64,000 nt of DNA from contig JACEEZ010022582.1 in the NCBI GenBank assembly GCA_016584305.1, positions 327,501 to 391,500 of the forward strand. The letters are read 5' to 3'. This DNA is from Chionoecetes opilio. Its lineage: Eukaryota > Arthropoda > Malacostraca > Decapoda > Majidae. A program made the translations under genes and the position numbers. The notes beneath the pieces were generated by a model. That model was not told where the DNA came from. It saw only the letters and a list, made by a program, of their open reading frames with translations, and ran no database searches. How positions within the stretch are numbered: position 1 is the stretch's first letter; each line of letters opens with the position of its first letter. Shown here one piece after another: positions 54,871 through 64,000 of this stretch.

Positions 54871-55086
54871 AGTGGACTACCCTAATCAAACTTGGCGGGT
54901 GTCAATGACTGATATCAAACTTGGTCCATACCTTAACAGACTACATTTTTGGAAGCAAATACAAGAACAAAAAAGAAATATTAAACAAATTAATAATCTG
55001 AAAATTGGCAATATCGAAAGAAATATATACGATTTTTATATAATATATAAGATTTGAAGATAGCAACGGGCCTGAAGGTGCTGTCG

Positions 55087-55152
55087 AAAAGAACATAAGA
55101 AAATAAGGAAGTTACAAGTGCCGCGAGACCTACACGAGGTAGTTCCTGTGTA
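55087..55152 (-). mobile_element. CR1-like LINE 3' end, about 65 bp
   Basis: aagaacataagaaaataagg to acgaggtagttcctgtg. Confidence 0.77.
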
Positions 55153-55435
55153 AAAGGCTATTATGCCCCTACTGCTACCACACCTACCTTAACAATAGCT
55201 GCTCGATGGTTTCCTGCTCCGTATTGAGGCGTGTGTCTGCTGCCCCCTTGACATCCACACTGGGCAACAGCAATGTGATCCGATGCGATGTAGTTTCGGG
55301 GGGTAGCCTTTGCTCCGCCCCCCCTGACGTGTTTTTCACTTTTCTTTGTTGCTGCTCTGTCTTTTCTATTTAATTTCTTACTTTGTCTTATCCCTATCAC
55401 TTTCTTCAGCACTTTACTTTCATTCCCTTGTTCTT

Positions 55436-55492
55436 GATTCCTTATTCCTTAACAGGGTTTATTCCTTAACAGGGTTTATTCCTTAACACCTT
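55436..55492. repeat. Three tandem copies of an 18-bp unit
   Basis: tattccttaacagggttt repeated. Confidence 0.9.
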
Positions 55493-55704
55493 ATTTCTGC
55501 AGGGTTTACAGACGTCCTTCCTTGGCGGTGCTCTTGATGGTATCTTCTTCTTGCAACCTTCCATCGTTGATCAGTCTTTGATCAGTGTCACTTTATGTTA
55601 ATTATCAGCAAGCAGCAGCAGCACTTTGCTATGTATTATGTATAGTATTTGGGTTTTTTGTTGTTTTTTCAAATCGTGGCGTCCACCATTAAAGTTTAAA
55701 TCAC

Positions 55705-55840
55705 ACTCTAGGCTTCTTCTTCTTCTTCTTGTGACTTTGTCGTTTTTTTTATTATCGCTTCATAGGTCCTCTTCCACTTCGTCTCCTTCGTTAACAAAAC
55801 TTGTTAACTCTTCCCCTGTTTATTTCACCTGGAAAAGACA
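55705..55840 (+). repeat. Dispersed repeat with short TTC tract
   Basis: Second copy of the sequence at 10490-10615. Confidence 0.7.
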
Positions 55841-56136
55841 TTTTGATCAGTTTTCAATCAATCTACTGTACTAGTACGGTAACTGTACCCGCTACCTACT
55901 GTGTGCCCTGAACGGTGCTCCAACGGGGGACTGTTGCCTTTTCTCTTCTTCTTGTGATCCAGAAGAACATAAGGAAGCAAAAGATAAGAACATAAGAATA
56001 TAAGAACATAAGGGAGCATGTTTCTTCTTTGATTGAGATGGTCCCTCGCCCCTCCCCTCATGTGTTCCCGCGTGTTTTCTATCGGGGAAGTTTGTAAACA
56101 ACACGTCTGTCCAGCAAGCCACCAGCCCCGCTCACG

Positions 56137-56142
56137 ATGAAT
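56137..56142 (+). CDS. NAA40: NAA40 two-codon first exon
   Basis: ATG AAT followed directly by gtacgtt, joining to exon 2 as MNDREQKKLK. No other ATG in frame precedes the conserved sequence in exon 2. A split this early is plausible but needs a transcript. Confidence 0.5.
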
Positions 56143-59100
56143 GTACGTTATCTTACACTATTTCTATGGCTACGCTTGTATATACACATTAAGATTACCT
56201 ATAGATATATGATGTGACCACTGACAAATACTGAGTGGCTTATTGAGTGTTGTTGGCAGTGGTAGGGCATGGTATGGAAGCGCTCCTAACTACGGTAAAT
56301 TTATAACCTAACTACTGTAGCAATGCCTTCTGTATAGTAGCTTTGGTAAGTTAACTAAGCCTTAGCAGGGACCTTAGAGCAATAAAGACTAGGAATGATC
56401 GAATTCCCCACAGGTGGCTTTAGGGTTGTGCAGGTGTGGTGCAGTCAGTTCGTACACTAGTTGTTTCGTACACCAGTAGATTCGTACACCAAAAAGTTGT
56501 TTCGTAGTCTATACGAAACCATAGTCGTTTCGTACACTCAGCTCAGAGTTGAACTTAATTACTAGAGTTACGAAACGACACCAAGTATGTACGAACAAAA
56601 CTCAAAATCAGTGTACGAAACTACTAACAAAACCTGGTTACGAAACAACTTGTGTACGAAACTCACTGTAACCGTGCAGGTGTGCTGAGTGTAACACAGG
56701 CAAAGATATTGGAGCGTTTGCCTCAACTTTATGCATATTTTATCATTGCTATTCTTGCTCACTGCGTCGTCACAATGCAGAGCTGGGTCAATTGTTTGAT
56801 TTGTGTTAGTTCACTCGCTTCCAGTCATTATTGTAGCTTGAGTTACAATACCCGATAATTAGGTTAGTTTGTTTGGTACATTTTCGTTATTGGGCAACCA
56901 CCGATTTAGAGGCCGAAACGTCCTGAATAGTATTGAATGAATCTGGTTCTCGTTTTGGTTAATATTTCGCAGGAGCTCCACAGGCCTTACAGCTTACATT
57001 TTCTCTATTATTTTCGGCTCAGTATAATGTGTAGTAGTTATTCACTTGCGGAAACCAAAAAATAGATTTAGGTTATGTTAGGTTTGGTTTAGGTCAGGTT
57101 AGGTTTAGGATAAACTTTGGTTAGGTTTTTTTATCAAGGTTGAATAAGCGAACCTGATGGTGCGAATTTGCCCGGCTGGCTGGCGCCGCCAACCCCTGCA
57201 AAATATTTACCTAGAAAACCGACTCCAGATTCGTGTTCAGCATGCCCGAAAACTGCTAGGAACAAATTTTCAAGCAAATCTGTCATTAAAAAAATATTGC
57301 AAAATTTGCAATATTTTTTGAAAATAGATTTGCTTGAAAATTTGTTCCTAGCAGTTTTCGGGCATGCTGAACACGAATCTTGAGTTAGTTTTCAGTTACA
57401 ATGATTAGAAGTATCTATTTCAGCCAATTCACAATGACATGATACTTCCAGATATTCCTTAAAAATCACAAATTAGACAAAACTTACTACAAGACAGAAA
57501 TATGTAAAGCCATATATATAGCCATAATATATAAAGCCATATATATAGCCATAATATATAGCCATATATATAGCCATAATATATAAAGCCTCTATATACT
57601 ATCCTTGATCTGGCACATGTTGAATTACACATCAAAATAAATATATAATGAAATGAATGAATAATGAAATGTATAACAAAATAAATAATAATGAATGTTG
57701 CAGGACCGTGAGCAGAAGAAGCTTAAATCCAAGCTGAAAGGCAAAGAGAGGCGAGCAGCTCAAAAGGCCGAGAGAGCAAAGCAAGCCGCTGCTCAGCTTC
57801 TGGTCAACCAAGCCAATGCACAGGTAAGACAGGAACCACATATAGGTCTCACAGCCTCTTGTAGCTTCCTTATGTTATGTAAGCTGTTGGGCAGACTTGT
57901 GGATAGACAGGCAAGTCAAACACTGAGAATGGCTGTTAAGTCACTATAAGTCTATTTTTTCTAATGAGGTAAAAATTCCATATTATCTTAAAGGTCTCGT
58001 GCTTAAGATTCTGCCTATGTTTACCTGATAATATGGTTAACTATGATAAAATACAGCTGGAATTCCCTTCTCCTGGCATCAAATATCAGTCAGTAAACAG
58101 CAAGGGGTCAGGATTTTTCACCTCATAAAAGTTTTTTTTATATATTATAAGTATAAGTAGCCTTGTTTGTAGGGTTTTACAGGCAGACACTTTACTAATA
58201 CGCATTCTATAGTCAGATCCACTCTCCAAGTTCCCGTCTTTTGTCAACTATGAGCGCAATGGGCTGAGCTGTAACTTGATATGCAAGAAAGTGAAGGAGT
58301 TGGAGCCAGAAATACTGCAGTGGGCCATTGAACTTTGCAAGGACAACATGCGACCATTGTAAGTTTTGCATGAACCGAGACTATTAACCCCTTGAGAACC
58401 AGAACGTAATTTCCATTGTAATTAGGGTACCATTAGACAATTTTAAGTGACTAAGTAATATTTTATAGATATGACTTGTTTAGTATCCTTGTCCACTACC
58501 CAAGTTGGTATATTAAGTTACTTTTCGTAATTTTATGTCTCGACAACATACAATTTTATATAGCAAAGGAAAGATCTGGGCGTGAAGGGTTGACTTTCTA
58601 TTCAAAAGATGTATGCATCATTATTTCATACCTTCCGCATGCAGTTTTTGTCTTTCCATCAGTCGTAACTTAATTCCTAACCTCTGAATATTCATCTCAG
58701 AATCCGTATGCATCATTATTTCATACCTTCCGCATGCAGTTTTTGTCTTTCCATCAGTCGTAACTTAATTCCTAACCTCTGAATATTCATCTCAGAATCC
58801 CTTGCTTATTAAAGAATTGCTGATATACCTTCATTACTGTTGAACACAGAATAGTGAACTGTGTGACTTCAACTGTTTAATCCAACAATGGAATTAATTA
58901 CCTTCTCCATGAGGCTGTATATTTCTCAAGTCTGTAGGTATGTACTGTTTTGTGTTTTTATCTCTTGTTATTTTTATCTCTTGTTATCTTCTTCATATTA
59001 TCTCTTCTTATTATGTTTTTATCTCTTGTCTCTTTCCTAAGGTATGAGAGGAGCAGTCAGGGGTGGCAGGAGTGTGATAAAGTGGACGAGATGTCTGAGG

Positions 59101-61219
59101 ATGCTGCCTGGTACTTGGTGGTGCTGGACAAGGCAACAGACAAGCCTCTCGCCTTCTCTCACTTTAGATTTGACATGGATTACGGGGATGAGGTTTTGTA
59201 CTGGTAAGCCCACACTGTCCCGTTTCTCACTACGTACTTGTTGTCATTTACCGTATTCTGTCCCTAAACTTATATTTTTTCAGCTTATATCTGTTGATTA
59301 AGGCAACTCAAACTACTAAATTGTGTGAATAGTCCCAGGGCAAACACTTTTCATTAAAGAAATTGAACTTTTACCAAATAAGCAGCTCCATCAAATTTTT
59401 TTTTTTTTATTTATTTTTTTTTTATTTTTTTTTTATTATTTTTTTTTATATTATACATCACAGGGAACTGGCCAAGGGCACAACAAAAATGGGTAACACA
59501 AAGCCCGCTTAGTTGCCAGTCCCTATAAAGAAGACCGTAAGAGAATAAAATAAAAACAAAGGGGTAGGCCAATTTAGTTCGGGAGGTGTCTTGTTACTCT
59601 TCTTTTGAAAAAATTTAAGTCATAGGAAAGTGGAAAAATAGAAACAGGAAGAGAGTTCCCGAGTTTACCAGTGAAAGGGATGAAAGAGTAAAGATACTGA
59701 TTAACTCATGCATTAGGAAGATGGACAGAATAGGGATAGGCCACGGGAGTGGGGGAGGCATGCAGTTAGCAAGCTCAGAAGAGCAGTGAGCATGAAAATA
59801 ACGGTAGAAGATAGCAAGAGAAGCAACATTGCAGCGGTGATTTAAAGATTGAAGACAGTCAGTCAGAGGAGAGGAGTTGATGAGACGAAAAGCTTTTGAC
59901 TCAACCCTGTTTAGGAGAGCTGTATGAGTGGATCCTCCCCAAACATGTGAGACATACTCCATACATGGGCGGATAAGGCCCCTGTAGAGAGCAAGCAATT
60001 GGGAGGGAGAAAAAAAAGGACGCAGAAAAAATGCCGAGTGGTTCTGCAGGCGTGATCTTGTGATTTGTTTACAAGCTCTACCTAGATGCTAGCTGTTGGT
60101 CATGATGACTGCTTGTACGTGTGCTATTGTTGACTGCAGTTGTGTCACCATATTCAGCAATGTATATGGTAGAACAGATTTGGTAGCCCGTATATCATAA
60201 TGAGACTGAGTACTGGACAGAATTTTAAGGTAGATTTTAACCACTAAGCAGAATTAAGAAGAAGAAAATAAGGAAGCTATAAGAGGCCGCGAGACCTACA
60301 CGTGGTAGTTCCTGTTACTTAACACTACCTACATCCACTGTTCATCCCCATCCATAAATTTAGCCTCCTTTTAAAGCTCCCTATTGACTCCACTGACCAC
60401 CTGATGACTGAGTCCATTCCAATCATTTACCACTCTAAAATTGTAAGATAAACTTAAACCATTTTCAGCTATGAGTTACAGCTGGAGGAGGCGTGTCGGA
60501 GGAAGGGTTTGGGGCGCTTCATGATGCAGGTGCTGGAGCTCGTGGCTTTCTCCAACCAGATGCAGAAAGTTGTGCTGACGGTCTTCAAACACAACCCAGA
60601 AGGCATGAACTTCTTCAAAAAGTGCAAGTAAGCATACAGCGCCTTGCTTAGTGTGGTACATCATTCATTCATAACCAACAAGTCTGTGTCTCATCAAACA
60701 AAGGTGCAAGATGGAAACATTTAGGCAGCAGTCAAACCTCTGCCAAATAACCGATTCCTAGTAGCATGATAGCAAAGGTGGTGTAGTACAACAGTGTTAT
60801 ATGTACTAATGTCAACGAGATGTTGGCTGGTGTGATATCTTGTTCATTGTGTTGGACTACAGCATCATGTCCCTATTTATCAACCCAGTCCAATTTATAT
60901 ATCAAAGCCTGCCTTGGATAGGATGGTAATGGGTTTTAATGGGTAGCCATCACCACATCCAGTAGACAATAGAAGTGCCAAAACAACAGTTTCTAGTTAT
61001 AGGTAGATTTCATCCACTGAAGCTGCTTTGGTCTAATGTTTTGTCTGTTCAAATTTTGAATGTACATAATTTCTGTGAATATGTATGAATAATTTTTTTT
61101 TACATCTCAGGTATGACATTGATGAAACTTCCCCTGAAGATTCCTATGAAGAAAGCTTTGACTACTGCATCCTTAGTAAGCTAAACAAGATGAAGCCCAC
61201 ACAGAAGACTTCACTATGA
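56137..61219 (+). CDS. NAA40: N-alpha-acetyltransferase 40 (NatD)
   Basis: GNAT-fold enzyme that acetylates the N-terminal amine of histones H4 and H2A using acetyl-CoA. Exons: 56137-56142, 57704-57823, 58213-58358, 59042-59203, 60469-60627 and 61111-61219 (TGA); 233 residues, close to the human 237. Seen: a Lys/Arg-rich N-terminus, YERNGLSCNLICKKV, W-rich SQGWQECDK, AWYLVVLDKATDKPLAFSHF, RFDMDYGDEVLYCYELQLEE, the acetyl-CoA loop RRKGLGRF, and KVVLTVFKHNPEGMNFFKK. These follow the human NAA40 order closely. The start, ATGAAT followed by a gtacgt donor, is inferred because exon 2 opens in phase 0 with basic residues like the human N-terminus. Confidence 0.95.
56439..56673. mobile_element. Inverted-repeat element rich in TTTCGTACAC, with 11-bp target duplication
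   Basis: Left half carries ttcgtacac repeatedly; right half carries gtgtacgaa. Exact 11-bp gtgcaggtgtg flanks both sides (56428-56438 and 56674-56684). The length of the duplication would fit a Mutator-like element. No coding capacity. Lies in NAA40 intron 1. Confidence 0.75.
57214..57394. repeat. Near-perfect long palindrome (hairpin) in NAA40 intron 1
   Basis: agattcgtgttcagcatgcc and the rest of 57227-57281 recur exactly in reverse complement, ending at 57380. Pairing continues weakly to 57214/57394 and into an AT-rich centre with ttgcaaaatttgcaa. Confidence 0.95.
57704..57823 (+). CDS. NAA40: NAA40 exon 2, basic N-terminus
   Basis: 120 nt after gttgcag, donor gtaaga. Encodes DREQKKLKSKLKGKERRAAQ and on to LLVNQANAQ. 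The donor is followed almost at once by a LINE 3'-end fragment. Confidence 0.88.
57830..57880 (+). mobile_element. CR1-like LINE 3' end fragment
   Basis: caggaaccacatataggtct to gtagcttccttatgttatg, a few bases after the NAA40 exon 2 donor. Confidence 0.72.
57955..58135. mobile_element. MITE family 3, copy 2
   Basis: Inverted relative to 13150; ends taatgaggtaaaaa and, in reverse complement, tatgaggtgaaaaa. Confidence 0.75.
58213..58358 (+). CDS. NAA40: NAA40 exon 3
   Basis: 146 nt after attctatag, donor gtaagt. Encodes SDPLSKFPSFVNYERNGLSC and on to ILQWAIELCKDNMRP. Confidence 0.94.
58384..58591. mobile_element. piggyBac-like MITE, copy 10
   Basis: ttaaccccttgagaaccag to gcgtgaagggttga. 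Confidence 0.86.
58611..58800. repeat. Exact 95-bp tandem duplication
   Basis: 58611-58705 and 58706-58800 appear identical. Confidence 0.93.
59042..59203 (+). CDS. NAA40: NAA40 exon 4, GNAT core start
   Basis: 162 nt after tttcctaag, donor gtaagc. Encodes YERSSQGWQECDKVDEMSED, then AWYLVVLDKATDKPLAFSHF and RFDMDYGDEVLY. Confidence 0.95.
59398..60010 (-). mobile_element. Jockey-like LINE fragment with A tail
   Basis: Minus strand reads LALYRGLIRPCMEYVSHVWG, LLNRVESKAFRLINSSPLTD, VASLAIFYRYFHAHCSSELA and, after a frame shift, YSFIPFTGKLGNSLPVSIFP: the C-terminus of a non-LTR reverse transcriptase. The T-rich tract 59398-59450 is its A-rich tail. 5'-truncated; in NAA40 intron 4. Confidence 0.85.
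60262..60445 (-). mobile_element. CR1-like LINE end, longer copy
   Basis: gaaaataaggaagctataag to gtccattccaatcatttacc; ends about 25 bp before the NAA40 exon 5 acceptor. Confidence 0.78.
60469..60627 (+). CDS. NAA40: NAA40 exon 5, acetyl-CoA binding loop
   Basis: 159 nt after cattttcag, donor gtaagc. Encodes CYELQLEEACRRKGLGRFMM and on to MQKVVLTVFKHNPEGMNFFK. RRKGLGRF fits the R/Q-x-x-G-x-G/A acetyl-CoA motif. Confidence 0.96.
61111..61219 (+). CDS. NAA40: NAA40 last exon
   Basis: After catctcag. Encodes KYDIDETSPEDSYEESFDYC and ILSKLNKMKPTQKTSL then TGA. It lacks the Cys/His-rich tail of the human protein. Confidence 0.93.
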
Positions 61220-61335
61220 ACAAGGGACGTGTTGTAGACACTAAACTTTACCTGAGCTCTCCTGGAGCTGTCCGGCGTTAAAGGTGAGGCAATGGTGACT
61301 TTATGAACCAAGGGTTAGTCAGTCATTTCAAGATA

Positions 61336-61341
61336 AATAAA
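61336..61341 (+). terminator. Candidate NAA40 polyadenylation signal
   Basis: AATAAA 117 bp after the stop codon. Another lies near 62342. Confidence 0.4.
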
Positions 61342-62835
61342 ATGGGAATGGGACTAAATACATGAATTACTGTAATATTCAATGCCATAATACATTTAAT
61401 TGACTAATATTGTCCATATGCTGGGAGGAAAATTTTTATATATGAGCATATGTACTAGTGGCAATTGATGAAAGTTGAGAAGAGTTTTACAGCGTCCTCA
61501 TGCGATATTGTTTACCAGCTGGTGGTTCCTCTGATGTATCATCTGCTCTTCATGCATTCACTCACCATGATAGATGTCTGGCACATTCACCTTTTCAGGC
61601 ATTAAATCAATCAATCAATCACCATGATAGAAATAAGTATATCTTTAAACAAATATACATGTCAATGTTTACCAAAGAAATGCTTTTGCAGTACATGAGT
61701 GGTTTGTTTTACTGACGGTTTTTTGGAAAAGCTTTGGGGTGGGGTGACGGCCAAGTGGCCAGATGACCTGAAGTAACCAGTAAGGCATTAACACATAGAT
61801 ATATACCTGCACTGTGCAATTGCATACACCTACGCAGTGCAAAAGATCGGGGAAAATCAAGAAAGAAAAGGAGAAAAATTGGGAGAAGCACAAGGTGATG
61901 AGTGGTGGTGGTGAAAACTGGTTCACTTGGTGGTGAAAACTAAATGTTTTCAGACATTGGGGTTGTTGGGCAAACTCCATTTTTTTTCCTTGGGAGGGGG
62001 GGCACGGCCCCAGTGCCTATTTCATTCCTCAAAAAGGAATTCCATGACCGTGTGTATGTCGTGTACCAGGTCACATAAACACGTCAATGTTCACTAACGT
62101 ATTTATCCAAAATATGTGTATTTCTTGATAAAATCCATATAGTACAATACAACCCATGAAAGCCCTTCAGATTGAAATACACTATATACAACAGTTGACT
62201 GAAAATCTCTTAAGAATCACCTACATACACAGTCGGGCATATTTATGTTTCCGTCTTACTCGCGTGCAACTCTGCACCCGATCCATTCATTGACTCCTCT
62301 GTCTAAATTCTCATGTGTATTATTTACTGAAGTCATACACAGAATAAAGTAACATGAGTATATGACACAGCTTACAGCATTCAGCGCCAACAACCACTGA
62401 ACACCTTCACAGCCACTTACGACAACATCATGTACTTTTAAACAGATGGACAGACTTCATTGTACCACTGCAGATGATAGTTAACCCAATAGTACTGGAA
62501 TACATCTTATATTTAATTAAACTGGTATTCATCTTACTATCTTAGAGTATTAACTCATATATATATGTGTTCAATATACAGAATAGGTATCATATTTCTC
62601 ATATGCTCATGTCAATCATCAACCTCCTGGTATTTATGACTTAGTAGTTTGGGGATCAAAAAGATATTGAAAGATATAACCTAAAACCATGAAGTTGTAG
62701 TAGAAATTCGGGAGCTTTCTTATCAGTAGATTGTCCTATTATATTCCCTCCCCAATACAGCTGGCCTTTTCTCAAACTCACACACGTGGAGTAGCACATA
62801 TTTAAAAGCATATATCGTACCATTCATCCAGATCC

Positions 62836-63212
62836 CACGAAACCAGAAATTTAGATACCAAACAATCCCACGAAACCTGAAATTTAGAAACTAAACGATC
62901 CCATGAAACCTGAAATTTAGGAGCGAAACTATCCCACGAAACCTGAAATTTAGGAGCGAAACTCCCACGAAACCTGAAATTTAGGAGCGAAACTATCCAT
63001 CCATGAAACCTGAAATTTAGGAGCGAAACTATCCCACGAAACCTGAAATTTAGGAGCGAAACTATCCCACAAAACCTGAAATTTATAAACTAAACTATCC
63101 CACGAAACCTGAAATTTATAAACTAAACTATCCCACGAAACCTGAAATTTAGAAACTAAACTATCCCACGAAACCTGAAATTTAGAAACTAAACTATCCC
63201 ACGAAACCAGTA
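62836..63212. repeat. About 33-bp minisatellite (cccacgaaacctgaaattta)n
   Basis: About 11 units of cccacgaaacctgaaattta followed by gaaactaaactat, gagcgaaactat or taaactaaactat. Units near 33 bp keep a minus-strand frame open, giving an artefact protein with 11-residue repeats. Confidence 0.93.
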
Positions 63213-63904
63213 ATGTATATATTTTGAAGCGCATGTTCTGTATGTGGCGTGTTTCACAGTATTTCGCCGCTCTGGCTTTGTGTTTTGGTTGGGATTAGGA
63301 TGGCCAGCGTGCAGCAGTCTAGGCCAAACAGCCGCTGTGGACACTTGGAATTTGGTTCTATGTTTAACCACCTAGCCTGCCTGCACCTCAGAGTTGCCAT
63401 ATGTGCCTATATATAATAATGCCTCACATTTGGCGTGTTTGTATATGGCGACCCCAATCAATTGCTACATTAATTCTCAAATAGCGATTATTTTCCCCCC
63501 TAAGGTAACTCATAATTATATTTGGCGATCATATTTTTGCATTTAGTGAATATTTTTTTTCTAGGAAGCAATTGGACATCTCCAGTCACTTCGCCCACAC
63601 ATCTTTCTTATTAAAGGATAAATAATAAAGAAACTATACGCTCAGTTTATTTAATCTCTTGGCACCCGATACTGACCGATAGAGAAGTAGTGAGGTTTTA
63701 TGCTACCGAATGAGCAAAAATATAGGTAGACTGAGGGCTCTGGTACTAATTAACGGTCTTCGTATCATTTGTATTATTCGCAATTAGTAAATTCGGACTT
63801 AGTGAGCATTCTCCGGCACCAATAAATCATCAAATGTGAGACCTTAATGTATATAGTATTTACAATTGTGAATTTAGACTTAGAACATAAGATAAGACCC
63901 CCTG

Positions 63905-64000
63905 ATGGTTTACATAGGAACATAAACATAAGAAAATAAGGAAGCTACAAGAGGCCGCGACACCTACACGTGGTAGTTCCTGTTACTTAAAACCACCTAC
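63905..64000 (-). mobile_element. CR1-like LINE end, cut by the window edge
   Basis: gaacataaacataagaaaat to acttaaaaccacctac at the last base. Confidence 0.76.

Larger units (their letters stand above)
53540..56136. other. PDI-NAA40 intergenic region
   Basis: MITE, LINE ends and dispersed repeats; no gene seen. NAA40 5' UTR should be in the last part (about 56040-56136). The tract 55970-56016 is (aacataag)n, the tail type of the CR1-like LINE. Confidence 0.6.
61220..64000. other. NAA40 3' flank
   Basis: 3' UTR and downstream sequence. No further gene recognised; holds the minisatellite at 62836 and a LINE end at 63905. Confidence 0.55.

Overview
The window looks like nuclear DNA from a decapod crustacean, probably a crab. 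The evidence is intron-rich animal genes, extreme microsatellite density ((CT)n, (GT)n and long minisatellites) and many short, worn transposon copies. The organism is inferred from style and gene similarity, not from a marker gene. Four protein-coding genes can be read exon by exon with matching splice phases.

Layout. (1) 1-25494, plus strand: the 3' three-quarters of a p38 MAP kinase (MAPK14-type) gene. The N-terminal exons lie left of the window. Constant exons are at 4037, 14662, 15374, 15928, 24092, 24713 and 25406. Three alternative copies of one 80-nt exon sit at 20211, 21673 and 23096. The introns carry kilobases of simple repeats, including a 21-bp minisatellite starting 15 nt inside one intron. 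(2) 25495-30243: intergenic, with decayed LINE fragments and a nested inverted-repeat element. (3) 30244-38867, minus strand: an LRRC40-type leucine-rich repeat gene of 12 coding exons plus a short first coding piece, with an arginine/serine-rich N-terminal extension. (4) 41960-48074: repeat-rich intergenic region. (5) 48075-52898, plus strand: protein disulfide isomerase (PDI/P4HB type) ending in KDEL. A perfect ER-stress response element (CCAAT-N9-CCACG) lies 68 bp before its ATG, and it has a second tandemly duplicated exon pair (52345 and 52585). (6) 56137-61219, plus strand: N-alpha-acetyltransferase 40 (NAA40/NatD), with a two-codon first exon. (7) 61220-64000: 3' flank with a minisatellite.

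The genes are housekeeping and signalling genes with no sign of working as a cluster. p38 and LRRC40 converge, LRRC40 and PDI diverge, and PDI and NAA40 run in tandem. The most interesting signals are the three-way alternative p38 exon, whose 80-nt length makes only single inclusion frame-preserving; the two-way alternative PDI exon; repeat arrays that multiply splice-acceptor-like sequence inside p38 and LRRC40 introns; long hairpins in p38 and NAA40 introns; and several MITE, SINE and LINE families with readable ends. Three single-base frame breaks in otherwise conserved exons look like assembly errors.
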